Assembly (NCBI GenBank): GCA_014058105.1
Contig: JACGCM010001548.1
Location: 62,001 to 126,000 of the forward strand
DNA: 64,000 nt
Direction: 5' to 3'
From: Kingdonia uniflora
Taxonomy: Eukaryota > Streptophyta > Magnoliopsida > Ranunculales > Circaeasteraceae
The translations under genes were made by a program, and so were the position numbers. The notes beneath the pieces are model-generated. The model had not been told where the DNA came from. It searched no databases and saw only the letters and a program-made list of their open reading frames with translations. Of the stretch, positions 31,208 to 43,799 are shown in pieces. The stretch's first letter is position 1, and each line of letters begins with the position of its first letter.

Positions 31208-34200
31208 ATGGAGAGAGAATTATCCGACGAAGATGATGATCGAGAAAACCTAATCGATTCAAATGAGCGTAAGAACCCTCGATCCACCTTCGAAATTGCT
31301 GGCATAAAGAGTAAGATTGGGAGCAGTTGGAGTTCAAGCTTCAGTAAAAAGAGGTATCTTATAGCGATTTGTCTCCCACTTTTATTGATTTGTGTTTATT
31401 TCTCTGTCGATATTGGGAATTCGTTTCGTAGTGTTTCGAGTGTTAGAATCGAGTCTTCGAATGATTTAGTGAGGGAAGCTGAGTTGAAAGCTCTGTATTT
31501 GTTGCGAGAGCAGCAGTTAGAGCTTTTGAATGTTTGGAATCGTACATTGCGAAGGGTGGATTCGAAATTGAAGGGGAACATGAGTTCGAATTCGTCTTCG
31601 GAAAAAGATGATGTTTTGGGGTCGTTGAGGTTGTTTGAGGATTATAGGGATACATTGTTAAAGCAAATTAGAGTAAATAAAGAGATTCAACAAGTTCTGT
31701 TGTCGTCTCATCGTGTTGGGAATGTGTCGAATTTGGCTGTTGATGGCAATGCAGGAATGGGGTTGGGTGGATACAGTGGGAATCAGTGTCGGAAGGTGGC
31801 ACGGGTGTTGGAAAAGAGGACACTTGAGTGGAATCCAAAGAAAAATAAGTATTTGTTTGCGATTTGTGTGTCGGGGCAAATGTCCAACCATTTGATTTGC
31901 TTGGAGAAACACATGTTCTTTGCAGCTGTTCTCAACCGTATTTTAGTAATTCCAAGCTCGAAAGTTGATTATCCGTATAATCGGGTTCTTGATATCATTC
32001 ACATTAACACGTGTTTTGAACGAAAAGTTGTCATTTCATTTGAGGAGTTCTCCGAGATAAAGAAAAATCATATACATATTGATAAGCTTATCTGTTATGT
32101 CTCGTTGCCTCAATCATGTTATGTGGATGATGAACATGTTAAGAAGTTGAAGTCTTTTGGAGTAACAATGGGTAAGCTTGAACCGGCATGGGTTGAGGAT
32201 ATTAAGGAACCGAAGAAACGAACGATGGAAGATATTGCGGCAAATTTTTCTACTAATGATGAAGTTCTTGCAGTTGGGGATGTGTTTTATGCTGACGTAC
32301 AGCAGGAATGGGTGATGCAACCGGGTGGCCCACTTGCTCACAAATGCAAAACCTTGATTGAGCCTAGTCGACTTATTATGCTTACAGCCCAACGGTTTAT
32401 TCAAACTTTTTTGGGGAAGAGCTTTATAGCCCTTCATTTCCGTCGACATGGATTTTTAAAGTTCTGGTACGTTTTCTCATTTTCTGTTTCTCTTGTTCTG
32501 TTGTCTTATTTGTTTAATGGGTGTAGAAGATATGAAGCCTAATGTTACATATGCTCAGTCTGAAATCATGAGTCTTAGTTGCTTAAAACATTGATAACAG
32601 CATAATGGAGATTATTTTAAAATATTAAAACCAAGAGGAATTGGGGTTTCTATGTGGGGTTGGGCTTGTGATCAATGATGTTATTTGACATCTTAGAAGT
32701 TGTTTGAGACTTCCTGCCTGAAATGAGAAGTTAGGTGGAAGGCTCTTTTTTACTTCTGAAGTTAAATAGAAGGTCACTATTTTTAAGTCAAGTAGAAGTT
32801 CACCCTGATCAAGGCTTCAGTTTTAAGAAATCTCTTAGTGCCTTTGCCAATTTCAATTCCCAATCAGCCCAAACATTAGCTGTTGTTGGATTTAATCTTC
32901 TCAAGGCCTCTGCAACCACTATTATAGGAATGAAGATAGTAGGCCGCTTGTCTTAACTAACTTGATTATTTAATTTACTTGACGGTAGACAATTAACAAT
33001 GATTGACAAGAATCCGAGATTATAGGAATCTAACTGAATCCTTTATCCTGTAAATATTGATTCATTAAAGGAAACTCGAGAGATGTGTAGGTTTAGAAGA
33101 TAGTAAAAAGAAATGATGTTTTGAAACATTATTAGAAGAATATTTAGTAAGGTTCCTCATCCTATTAAAAGGGCAACCTTAGATTTTCCTTACTTTAATA
33201 CGTTACATGGTTTATGATATTGAAGTTGTCTTTTATAAGGAGAATCACCCCATGATGTTTCTTACTCCTTGAAGTTTATATGACCTGAGTATCCTCCTGG
33301 GTATTGATAACGGTCAAGAATCCGGTCTTGTAGACATTGTAGAAATCGAGTGTCGTTCACTTCCAAACGGGAGTAGAAAAATGGTTTTGGTTTGTGTTTT
33401 AGTAATCTAATATTGTAAAACCGCAAAAATAAAAGATTTAGTTTTAATAAAAAATAAAGGTCTAGGGGCTTCAGATTTCACCGCTATTTACATGCAATAT
33501 CAACATAGTTTCGTACACTAATTTCTCCACTTAATTAAAATAACAAACTTCGACCTTTTGTCGATGTAATCCCATGATTGATTATAACTCAAGTAGAATT
33601 TATCATATGAGCTAAGTATGTGCTAAAAACAGATTTTATGAAAGCAAAGCTAACTATGAAATGTTAATTAGGATCATACCTTAGAAAAATACAATATTAA
33701 TACAATTTTACTATGTCATTTGAGAAACACAAAACTCTAACTATATCTCTACTTAAAGATATCATAGAATGATAATGGATCTCTCCAATGATATATTTTT
33801 GGGATTTGTGATAATATGCTCATATCGGGTTGGAGAAAAATATACTCTACTATATGATATCATACGATTATGGCGGATCCATCCTCACCCCTAGTGACGA
33901 CTTAGCCGACCATTATAACAACTATACAATCTAAATAATATGATGAGAAAAACATAATTAAGAGCAAAAAAGACAATTTTATTACTACAAGAATGAGACT
34001 TACAAAATATTCCAAGTGCTACAACTTTGTTCCAACTTCTTCAACAATGCTTTCTTACACTTACAAATAATATTCTCAAAATTGAATTTTTTTATGAGCT
34101 CACCACCTCTCCTTTTATAGATGAAGGAGAGACTTCTTACATGTAATATGAGATTGTAACCTATGCCATGAATGTACATAAAAGTGTAACCTCCAAGAGT

Positions 34201-36286
34201 TTTCCTCTAAAATGTAACCTCCCCATGTGTTTGACAACTCTACATCCTTCTCCAGCAGTTCATCTTTTGAGCTATACATCCCAATATTTGCACATATTTG
34301 GTAAATGAGCTCCATGTGATCTGAAATACAAAAATTAGTTTTATAAGTCATGTTTAATAATAAAATTAAGGATAATAAACATTAAGTCATAGGGGAAAAA
34401 CGGTCATTTTATACATGCCCGTCAGGTTTTCTGTAGAATAATGGTAAGGTTGTCTTGTCGAAAAGACAGGAATGAAAACAGGCAGACATCACAGCATAAT
34501 GATTTGTACATTGAAATGCATAAACAAATGTGTGTACCAAAAATCTACTTACATGCATTTGTTTCTCCAACAGTCCACTCGGGAACTTGTAAATCTAACT
34601 GAAATTATATTGAAGAATTAACTCTGCATAAATCAAGCTCACGTACGAAGACTTCTCTCACTATAGTTATTCCACTGAGAATTCTACTGGTTTTAAAGTT
34701 AATTATGAACTTCGCCAAATTGTTATGCAATTGACTTAGAGTGCTTGCCAGAGGTTGGATTGTGATTCCTGACATATAGGGTCAAAAAACACCCTGGCGT
34801 TTTTTGTCAGTTTCAGAAGCAAATATTTTCTCACCAATTAAGTTCAGAAGTCTTAGAATTTCGGGTAATCTCCTAGAGGTGAAGTAGGTCCCAGTGAGCT
34901 CGTATTCCGTGACCTTTTTTTTTTCCTAAACCTTCAAGTGTGCGTCGTCATTCAAATCTTTTGTAATATTTTTTTTAGTCTAATTAATTTACCTTTGGCG
35001 TCTAGGAGTCTTGGCTTGACCTAACTGCTAGCGTGGGGTTATGCACTTCAAGCTTGAGTCTTGGAAGAATGTAACTTTTTCATTAAGTCCATCAGTAGAT
35101 TGCTACTGTATTTTTTTTCAGTTTACGTTAATATTGGTTTATGATGATCTATAACATGGAGAATGTTCTTAAATGGTCAACGTAGATCTTGTATTTCTTA
35201 GAAAAGTCAACTACTAGTGTAATTCTTAAAAGAGTCAACTACTAGTAATTTCTAGAATAGTCAACCATGTTATACGAATTAATCCACTCACTCGGTGTGT
35301 GATGCACAAATACATAGATTATATTGACAGTAATGATATGCTTCATAGGAATAGATGGCCTTTCTGTTTAAGGCACAAAGTTTACTCAAACTGTAAGGGG
35401 ACGAAAAAATTGCTATGTTACAGCTATAATTATCGATTGAGTCGTAGAGAAGTTATCTCTTGTCAATTCGAGAAATAGTGGCTCAAGTAGAGTCATGGAT
35501 CACATATGCAATTTTATGTATTTTTTATTGGGAACCACGAAGTTTATGGTTTCTGAATTAATTCCCTACCTACTCTACAATAATATGTTTGCCTTGATAA
35601 TCTATTTCTAACTATTGGAATTTCTCTTACCAGCAATGCCAAGAAGCCAAGTTGTTTCTACCCCGTTCCACAAGCAGCGGATTGTATAACTCGGTTGGTG
35701 GAGAGGGCTAATGCACCAGTAATTTATCTTTCAACAGATGCGGCAGAAAGTGAGACTGATCTCTTGCAATCCCTAATCGTTATAAATGGGAAGGTTGTCC
35801 CACTTGTCAAAAGACCCGCTCGCAATTCTGCAGAAAAATGGGACGCCTTACTATTCAGACATGGTCTCGAAGGTGATGCTCAGGTGAGCTAATGCTTCTA
35901 TCTTCTAAGAAACATCAGGGGAACATTTAACACAATTAAGGCATGCTTTGTAGTATGGTACATTTGTTATCATGGGTTTACATCAATTTCCACCTATCTT
36001 TTCTGCTACTAAGCAGGGATATAATAACATCATAGTTTAGGAAAAAACATAACTTAGAAAAGAGAGTTGTGGGTTGTGCTAATTTTGTCTTCATTGTTTG
36101 TATTTGAAGGTGGAAGCAATGCTGGATAAAACTATATGTGCTATGTCAAGTGTGTTTATCGGGGCTTCAGGATCGACATTCACGGAAGACATACTCCGAC
36201 TTAGGAAAGACTGGGGATCTGCATCTGTTTGTGATGAGTACCTATGCCAAAATGAGCAACCTAACTTCATAGCAGAAAACGAATAA
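31208..36286 (+). CDS. GDP-fucose protein O-fucosyltransferase family protein, three exons
   Basis: Exons are 31208-32466, 35634-35883 and 36110-36286. They have GT-AG borders and join to 561 residues with no stop. The protein is a type II Golgi glycosyltransferase of the plant O-FucT (DUF246) family, which moves fucose from GDP-fucose to protein or glycan. It has an acidic N-terminus, a membrane anchor near residues 49-66 (YLIAICLPLLLICVYFSV), a coiled stem, and then the GT65-like domain. Visible motifs are GYSGNQCRKVARVLEKRTL, ALHFRRHGFLKF (the Arg-rich site), CNAKKPSCFYPVPQAADC across the exon 1/2 joint, VIYLSTDAAESETDLL, and VFIGASGSTFTEDILRLRKD. Intron 1 is 3.2 kb and holds a solo LTR. 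The acceptor substrate is not deducible. This is one of two genes here that look intact. Confidence 0.88.
32467..33304 (+). other. Intron 1 of the O-fucosyltransferase gene, first part
   Basis: AT-rich intron after the donor TG|GTACGT. No gene or transposon signature is visible before the solo LTR. Confidence 0.6.
33305..34424 (-). mobile_element. Probable solo LTR in intron 1, minus orientation
   Basis: 1120 bp. On the minus strand it begins TGACGGGCATG and ends CCGTTATCA, which gives TG...CA ends. Flanks are GGTAT (33300-33304) and GGTTT (34425-34429), a 5-bp target repeat with one mismatch. A TATA box CTATAAAAGG (34111-34120, minus strand) sits about 300 bp from its 5' end. No coding sequence is present. 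No second copy in the window confirms it, so the call rests on the ends, the flanks and the promoter. Confidence 0.5.
34425..35633 (+). other. Intron 1 of the O-fucosyltransferase gene, last part
   Basis: Remaining intron up to the acceptor TTACCAG|C at 35633/35634. It contains a short local duplication of CAACTACTAGTRTAATTYTTARAA near 35210-35260. Nothing else is seen. Confidence 0.5.
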
Positions 36287-37108
36287 AGAACGAAAACAAA
36301 TCCTATGTGTTCTATATATGTATGTCTTAGCTTCATTAATGACTGCTGAGATGGTTGATTCCGCCTGTATACTCCTTGTGATGTATTTTTAGTGTATCAT
36401 AGCATTTGATTAAAATTGAAATTCACAGCGTTTGTTGTGCATTCCTGTTTGTGGATAAATTTAACAGTTTCAGAATATAAACATGTTCATGGTCTCTAGT
36501 GATCTGGAGAAAATTACTTAGGGAAGTATTGACAAATTACTTTGGCTCTGTACATATAAATAATCTATTCTGGCTATTCGCAAGTTGTCAATGTTCACTC
36601 TATTGTTTCATAAAACCGGATTGTTTTGCTTCATGTGCTATAGATTTTTGACCTAAATTGACAGGAGTAATACGTAATATTGTCTTCAAAAATATAACAT
36701 TGGAACAACTCTACTAAGACTCGTAGTCGTATAATCAACCCGGGATCGCTCTTGATGCATAATGAGTAATGGGCGATCCGACTTCATCTTATCCAGTCTT
36801 TGGGGAGTCCTCAAATATTTCCAAACAAACTACTGCAGTGGGACACTTTCCTTAGACAGAGACTCAAAGCCAAAGTGTGTGTTTGAACTTACACAAAGCT
36901 CAAAAATTGCCATTTTTAACACTTTGTTTACCATTAATCTTTCCCTAATCTTTTGATTCCATCACAATCTCCTTTAAAATCCCAAACCCAGACTTCAAAC
37001 TCAGATTCCCACAATCCCTCCCTCTCTCCCTCTATGTGTGTTTGTTTGGGGGCATTAGCAGAGTCAATTGCAGCCAATTGTTCGACAGAAGTCCTCTGAA
37101 GAAATGGG
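36287..37108. other. Intergenic region between the O-fucosyltransferase and PPR genes
   Basis: Probably the 3' UTR of the first gene followed by the promoter of the PPR gene. CT-rich leader sequence (TCCCTCCCTCTCTCCCTC, about 37013-37030) precedes the PPR start. A short upstream ATG at 37104 (ATGGGATGA) opens a two-codon uORF that overlaps the start region. No other gene. Confidence 0.5.
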
Positions 37109-39232
37109 ATGAGATGGGTAGCTCCAAAAAGCTTCCAACTTTGCAGTATTATGGTGGTAAGACTTTGCAGAATCTCAATCTCTTACTTATTTTGTAAAAA
37201 TCCCGTCTTGAATACTAAGTTTGAATCTTTTAGTAGCTCCATTGGTACAAAAACCCCAAACCCAAATCCAAATTCACCTAATATGACTGTAGAGTTGAGT
37301 TCTAATTCAATTGGGGACAAGAGGGAGGTCGAAACAAGTAAATGTAGTAGTAGAGATTCTGTTTTTAGAATTAGAGAGACCCTTTTGAGGTGTACTAACT
37401 GGTCAGATTTGGTAGAGAAGGAACTGCAAGGACTCAATGTGACGATGAACGCGGATTTTTTTGATAGAGTGTTGGAGAAACTCCCGGATTCGGAGTTGGG
37501 GTTTTGTTTTTACAAATGGGTTGAATCCCAATTGGGATTTAAGCATGACCACCTCACTAACAAATCCATGGTTTTTATTTTACTTAGAGATGGTAGATTC
37601 GATTTGTTAACACGGGTTTTACAGAAAATGAAAGATAGTGGGTATAAGATGCATTTGGCGATATATCGGCTTCTTATAGCGGGTTATGTTAGAGCTGGAT
37701 TGATTGATCTAGCTATCTTAAAGTTTGATGAGATGGTTGAGTCCGGCTGCAGAGTGCTTAATAAAGATTACAATAAATTTATTGGAGTTTTAGTTAAAGA
37801 TTCACACTTTAATTTAGCTGAACACTATTACAATAGAATGCAGCTGGAAGGGTTTTCGTTGAGTTTGTTCACGTATTCAAGATTCATCTCTGGTTTGTGT
37901 AGAGTGAAGAATTTGAGTTTGATTGAAAGACTGTTAGTAGACATGGATAAACTCGGGTGTGTCCTTGACATTTGGGCTTATAATATATATTTGAATCTCT
38001 TGTGCGCAGAGGGTTGTTTCGATACAGCTCTCGAGGTTTTACAGACCATGTATCGGAAAGGAGGGAAACCAGATGTTGTCTCCTACTCCATACTAATCGA
38101 TGGGTTGTGCAAAGTTGAACAATTTGAGTCCGCGCTCAAGATTTGGCATGAAATGGTAGGGAGGGGTATTGTCCCGGACAGTGTAGCTTGTGGACCACTG
38201 GTTTTTGGTTTATGTGGGCGAGGGAAGGTTGATTTGGCTTATGAGGTTACAGTTGAAATGATGAAGGATCGAGTTGCATTGGACATTGCAGTCTATAATT
38301 CTCTAATTAGTGGATTTTTTCATGCTGATCAGGAAGACAAAACCCGAGCGATCATGTCAGTCATGAGGAGGAATGGGTGTGAGCCAGATATAGTTACTTA
38401 CAATATAATTTTGAATTATAGATGTGATAAGATTATGCTAGAGGAGGCCTACAAGTTGATAGTGAAGATGGAGAATAGCGGGATAAAAACTGATAGTTAT
38501 AGTTACAACCAGCTTCTAAAAGGTCTTTGCAAGGCTAATCGTGTAGAGAAAGCATACAAAATGATGATGAATAAGATGGATCCCAGAGGCTTTAGTGATG
38601 TCGTATCATATAACACTCTCATTGGAGCATTCTGTACAGCTCGCAACACTAGAAGAGCGTATAAATTATTCGAGGAAATGAGTGTAAAGGGGATCAGCCC
38701 TGATGTCGTGACATATACCATTCTTATAAATTCTTTCTTTAGAGAGAGTCGTGCTGACTTAGCTGAAGATCTTTTCGACCGAATGGTTGAAAGGGGTGTG
38801 GTTCCCGACCGTATCGCGTATACCACAATGGTTGATCACGTATGCAAGACTGGGAGGATTGAGCTTGCTAGGAGCATTTTCCTTAACATGGTCAACAAGG
38901 GAGTTTCTCCTGATGTAGTTTCTTACAATGCCCTTATCAGTGGGCTCTGCAAGGCTTTTAGAGTGAACGAAGCCATGCATCTATATGAGGATATGTATAG
39001 TAAAGGGTACAATCCTGATGAGGTAACTTATAAGTTGATAATTGGTGCGCTCATACGGGACGATAAGCTTACAATAGCACGTAGGGTATGGTACAAAATG
39101 ATGGAGAATGGTTTGACTCTTGATGGAGCTGTTTCTGAGACCTTGACAAGTGCTAATCGTTCTCAGGAGGCATCATACTCGAATATCAGAAAAGGTATAA
39201 AACTTACATTTTCATCTTACTTTGCGAAGTAG
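37109..39232 (+). CDS. P-class pentatricopeptide repeat protein, probably mitochondrial
   Basis: Intronless frame of 707 residues. PPR proteins bind organelle RNA, one base per repeat, and act in its processing, stability or translation. The N-terminus is basic and Ser-rich (MVVRLCRISISYLFCKNPVL), as in a mitochondrial presequence. About fifteen 35-residue P-type motifs run from about residue 150 to 680, for example PDVVSYSILIDGLCKVEQFE, PDIVTYNIILNYRCDKIMLE and PDVVTYTILINSFFRESRAD. There is no E, DYW or SMR tail, so it is not an editing-type PPR. Motif order and text resemble Arabidopsis At1g13040, recalled from memory, and it is a likely ortholog. I use the ATG at 37109; a second Met lies at residue 15. 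The coding sequence is intact. Confidence 0.88.
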   Translation: MRWVAPKSFQLCSIMVVRLCRISISYLFCKNPVLNTKFESFSSSIGTKTPNPNPNSPNMTVELSSNSIGDKREVETSKCSSRDSVFRIRETLLRCTNWSDLVEKELQGLNVTMNADFFDRVLEKLPDSELGFCFYKWVESQLGFKHDHLTNKSMVFILLRDGRFDLLTRVLQKMKDSGYKMHLAIYRLLIAGYVRAGLIDLAILKFDEMVESGCRVLNKDYNKFIGVLVKDSHFNLAEHYYNRMQLEGFSLSLFTYSRFISGLCRVKNLSLIERLLVDMDKLGCVLDIWAYNIYLNLLCAEGCFDTALEVLQTMYRKGGKPDVVSYSILIDGLCKVEQFESALKIWHEMVGRGIVPDSVACGPLVFGLCGRGKVDLAYEVTVEMMKDRVALDIAVYNSLISGFFHADQEDKTRAIMSVMRRNGCEPDIVTYNIILNYRCDKIMLEEAYKLIVKMENSGIKTDSYSYNQLLKGLCKANRVEKAYKMMMNKMDPRGFSDVVSYNTLIGAFCTARNTRRAYKLFEEMSVKGISPDVVTYTILINSFFRESRADLAEDLFDRMVERGVVPDRIAYTTMVDHVCKTGRIELARSIFLNMVNKGVSPDVVSYNALISGLCKAFRVNEAMHLYEDMYSKGYNPDEVTYKLIIGALIRDDKLTIARRVWYKMMENGLTLDGAVSETLTSANRSQEASYSNIRKGIKLTFSSYFAK

Positions 39233-39904
39233 TTATGTAGTTGAACAATGTAAAACATCGTCTTTTCTTTTTATTATTAGTTATAGATCCTGGGTGGATT
39301 TAACTTTTCAGGTCGCTATGGATAGTAGTAAATAGGGTTTTGTTCTTTAAGTGCTCTTGCAAAAGCCTACAGAAGACAGAGAGTTTGAACAAGGACATAC
39401 TGGAGGAGTCTGACCTCTGAGCCAGTATTTGTTGGTACCACAGCTCTTCCCGAAAAAGAAGAAGAAAGAACTTCCAGGTTTGAACAGTGAAACTTTCTGC
39501 GAATCTAGTAAGCCATCATTAACTAGAATGGTGTTCTTTCATTGGTCTTAGCAACAGTTGAAGAAAAGTGAAACTTTGGAGATGTGATTCTTCCTTTCGA
39601 AACATGTATTTTCTACTCATCCTTGTAAGGGATAAATAATGAGGTAAAAAAAAAAGATGACTACCTAGTGAATTTTTTCGATCTAATAAAAGTTATAGTA
39701 ACAGGGCATGGTAATTTTGGGTGACAGCTGAAACTTAATTTGGTTTCTGCTTGAAAAGAAGAAAATTAAGAACATTAAGTTAATGGATCTCTTACAATAT
39801 AATGATGTGCTTATTATGTACCATAGAAGGGGCATCTCTTTAAACCTCTTATTATTTTTTCATTCGAATCTCAAATCTCTTCAAATCCTGTACTCATATG
39901 TACC
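39233..39904. other. 3' flank of the PPR gene, no gene seen
   Basis: Probable 3' UTR with AT-rich intergenic sequence. No ORF or transposon ends. Confidence 0.5.
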
Positions 39905-40179
39905 TTTGAACCAAAGGTTTTAAATAATTGTTATAACAACCGTTATAACGCCGCTATAACGGTAACACCCTGAGCCTGTTCTGTTATACCCCATGTTCTG
40001 TTCTAAAAAATAGCACCCGTTATTTGTTGTTACAGACAGTTATTTTATGCTATAACGGGTGTTGTTACTGTTATAACGCTACGTTATTTTTAATGTTTTT
40101 CTTCACTTATAACGAACGTTATACACCGTTATATACTGTTATAACACCGTTATATGATGTTATATAACTATTTAAGTAG

Positions 40180-40960
40180 TAGACAAACCACTGGCAGAAA
40201 AAAAAACTAATAAAAACAACTGAAAGTGGTAGGTTTAGTTATGCTTGTAAAATTATTTCTTGTGATATGATGAAATCACTATTTAAGTGGTATGCCACCC
40301 ATTATGATCTGAAATAAAAAATAATACAACAAATCACTGGCATAAAAAAACTATTAAAAGCAACCGAAAGTGAACTATCCTTGTAGAATTATTTCTTGTG
40401 ATATGATGAATTCATTATTTAAGTGGTAGGACACCTATTATGATCTGAAATAAAAAATAATCTAGCAAACCACTGACATAAAAAAAACTAATAAAAACAA
40501 CCGAAAGTGAACTATGCTTGTAGAATTATTTTTTGTGATATGATGAAATTACTATTTAAGTGGTAGGTCACCCATTATGATCTGAAATAAAAAATAATAT
40601 AGCAAACCACTGACATAAAAAAACTAATAAAAGCAACAGAAAGTAAACTATGCGTGTAGAATTTTTTCTTGTGATATGATGAAATCATTATTTAAGTGGT
40701 AGACCACCTATTATGATCTGAAATAAAAAATAATATAACAAACCACTGACATAAAAAAAACTAATAAAAGTAACCGAAAGTGAACTATGCTTGTAGAATT
40801 ATTTCTTGTGATATGATGAAATCACTATTTAAGTGGTAGGCTACCCATTATGATCTGAAAAAATAAATAATCTCGCAAACCACTGGCATAAAAAAAAACT
40901 AATATAAAAACATCCGAAAGTGGTATGCAGCTATGCTTGTCAAATCATTTCTTGTGATCT
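40180..40960. repeat. 136-bp tandem repeats before the hAT 1 transposase
   Basis: About six units with period 136-137 (the last 146). Each contains TTCTTGTGATATGATGAAAT, ATTTAAGTGGTAGG, CACCCATTATGATCTGAAAT and AACCACTGACATAAAAAAAC. TGTGATATGA starts near 40261, 40397, 40534, 40670 and 40807, with TGTGATCTTC at 40953. The units are not spaced by unique sequence. Confidence 0.9.
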
Positions 40961-41175
40961 TCTATAAATAATTGGCATATTGACTTAAACATATATCCAT
41001 TTCACTACCACTCTTAATAATGATTCAAAATCAGGTAAGAAAGGTATCCATAGTTTTAATTAGTTTAAAATTAGCTTAAAATTAAGCATGTATCTATCTT
41101 CTATGATATTTAGTTTCAAATTAATTTATTGTCTTATCATACTAATTTATAATATTTTATTGGTAAACCTATAAG

Positions 41176-43760
41176 ATGTCGAGAAGTGCAGAGGATTTCT
41201 ATGATCATTGCGTTACGGTTGGACCAAAAGCTGTTCAATGCAATTACTGCAACAAGGTCATAATCACTGGTATTACCTGCTCTAAGGAGCATTTGTCAAC
41301 TCAACGTGGATCTGTTATCGAGTGCCCAAATGCACCAACCGATTTAAGAAAACTTGCTATTCAAGCTCTTAAAGAAATGAGGCAAAACAAACGTTCTCGC
41401 CGACACTGCGGGATTGGGAATCTCAAGGATCGTCGCATGACGACAGTGACGAAGTTGAAGATATCACTGATAGTTTTAAAGATGCCAGCGAACCCGATTT
41501 TCATCCCGAGAAGGGAAGTGGGGGTGAATCTCAACCTACGAGGACTAGAAGTACGGGGCTAATTGGTAGGTTATTTCGTCGTGGTAGAGGCTCAAACGAA
41601 GGGTTAACATCGCGATCATCATCATCATTAAGAGTTTCAACTCGACACTCTGTTGATTTATACTCACGAAATCCACGACGAGAAACTTAACAAACCATTC
41701 CGAACATAATGGGTAGAGGGTTGAGTTCTAGGGAGTATGCATGTGGCAAAATAACATCGATGTTCTACGTAAATGCTATCCCTTTCAATGTTGCTTCGTC
41801 GCAATCGTACTATGAAGCTTTTGACTTGGTTGCAAATTATGGTAAGACTTTTCGACCTCCAACGGCTTATGAAATTGCTAAGCCATTTCTACGACAGGAA
41901 AAACGGAGAATAGAAGAAACAGTGATTCAAAGACAGAGATTGTATTGGAAGGACTATGGTTGTTAATGGCAGATAGTTGGAAAGACAAGGCGAAACATAT
42001 ACTCGTCAATTTTCTTGTCGATTGCCCATTAGGTATTTACTTAAAGTTAAAAGAATAATGAATACTTAAGATTTGGAAATTTTAGTGGTTTATATAGCAA
42101 CACTAATACAAAAATGTCATTGTTGGGCATCACTTTTTTGAAGAGCGTTGATATTGATGACAATTGTTTAACGGATAATTACTTGATAACCTTGTTTAAA
42201 GAGATAATCGATTATGTTGGAGCTGAAAATATCGTCCAAATATTGACTGACCAGGGATCAAATTTTAAAGTTGCTGGTAGGAGACTAGCTATCGAGTATC
42301 GTCATATATATTGGACTGCTTGTGCACCCCATGTGATTGACCTTGTGCTAGAGGATTTAGAGTCATTCAGTTGGTTAAAGGATATCATTGGAGATGCGAG
42401 AAAAATATCGAAGTTTGTTTATGCTCATGCATGGGTCCTTGCCAAGTTCAGAGGGCACTCAAACCGTCATGACCTTATTCGCCCTTCTCTAACTCAGTTT
42501 GTAACAAGTTTCATCCCAATTTGTAGTATTATGGAAAATCAAGTTCATCTTCAATAGCTTTTTGTAGACACTGAGTATTGAGAATCAAGCTATGCAAAAC
42601 TATCAACGAGTAAAACTGTCCAAAAAATTGTTATGTCTGATGATTTTTGGAAAAAAACTAGGAGTGTTGTTATGGTAGAACCATTATTAAAAGTCTTGCG
42701 ATTAGTGAACTCCTGCAAACCAACGATGGGGTATCTTTTCGATGCTTTGTTCACATCAAGAGCGTTGATAACAACTTTCCTTGGTCCACGACGAAGTGCT
42801 AATGTTTGTAAGATATTCGATCATAGGTGGAAATAACAACTTTATTCAGATTTGCATGCTGCTGGTTATATACTTAACCCATATTACATGTTCTTTCCTT
42901 CCACTTTCTTAAATGAAAATGTCATGTGTCACTCGACCTTAGCATTGAACAATTTGATTGCAAAGACGATATCAACCCTACTTGAGCAGGCACAAGTAAT
43001 GTTAGAGGTATTCAAAGTCCATTACACAAATTTATATATGTATGTTATTACATTTAATTAATATAATATAATATTTCTTATTTGATACAGATAGAAAAGC
43101 TTCCTTTCAAGCCAGGTTGTATGGGGTCAGAAGCTGCACGCATAGCAGTTCAACAAGGAAGTATTGGTAAGTTCTTAAATAATTTACCATAAGATTATGT
43201 TATTTACTTATCATTTATTTTCTAACTAAACTTTGAGCCATTTTTTTAGTTGATTGGTAGAATTTATATGGATTGGAGTTGCCTCAATTTCGAAAGTTGG
43301 CTGTAAGAATTTTAAGTCAAACATGTACTTCGTCCGGATGTGAAAGGAACTGGAGTACCTTTGAAAAGATCCACACAAAGATTAGAAATCGATTACTTTC
43401 AAAGAAACTCAATGATCTTGTGTCTGCTATTTTATTAGAAGATCCATTATATGAATGGATTGCTGGAGATGACGATGAGCCTTTGTTGGCTACACATGAA
43501 GAATGGCCAGAAGAGCTTGCTTGAAAGAGAATTATCAGCTGAAGACCTGGAGGTCAATGAGCAAAGGAGGTACTCTACTTCTGTTATTGACACAGATTTC
43601 CAAAAAATTGGTCGCAAGCTCGTATGTATTAAACACCAATGGACCCATTGCCTGAGGTGTATTTTGATTTTGATTTCAGCCAAATCGATATGGAGCATGG
43701 CCAACCTTCAAACTACTCTTAATTTGATACCAATCAGTTCGACTCTGTTTACCAGTGAAT
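41176..43760 (+). pseudogene. hAT transposase 1 (BED finger, DUF659-like), broken
   Basis: Starts MSRSAEDFYDHCVTVGPKAV. The BED-type zinc finger is CNYCNKVIITGITCSKEHLS with a following Cys (residues about 22-50). A spacer with frameshifts follows. The DUF659/RNase H-like core is at 42114-42557: ILTDQGSNFKVAGRRL (catalytic Asp), then WTACAPHVIDLVLEDL. Introns or decay interrupt it again. The C-terminal hAT dimerisation region (43273-43524) reads CERNWSTFEKIHTKIRNRLL. The tail with DFDFSQIDMEHGQP is in a shifted frame. The protein would bind element ends and cut DNA in the nucleus. Several stops, including the TAA at 41688 region and shifts near 41430, make it inactive. Confidence 0.75.
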
Positions 43761-43799
43761 GCAATGTCGACTCTTAATTATTCATTGCAATGTCGACTC

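Larger units (their letters stand above)
39905..43790 (+). mobile_element. hAT transposon 1 (BED/DUF659 type), boundaries unclear
   Basis: The left part starts with repeated GTTATAAC and CGTTATA words (about 39925-40160), which look like hAT subterminal repeats. A 136-bp tandem array follows, then a broken transposase gene. No matching GTTATAAC-rich right end is visible before hAT element 2 begins, so the right end is lost or overlapped. Confidence 0.55.

Noticed and set aside
37183..38980. Minus-strand frames opposite the PPR gene
   Set aside because: Shadows of the long PPR frame.
40180..40960. CRISPR-like or gene-like repeat
   Set aside because: Continuous 136-bp tandem units with no spacers and no open frame.
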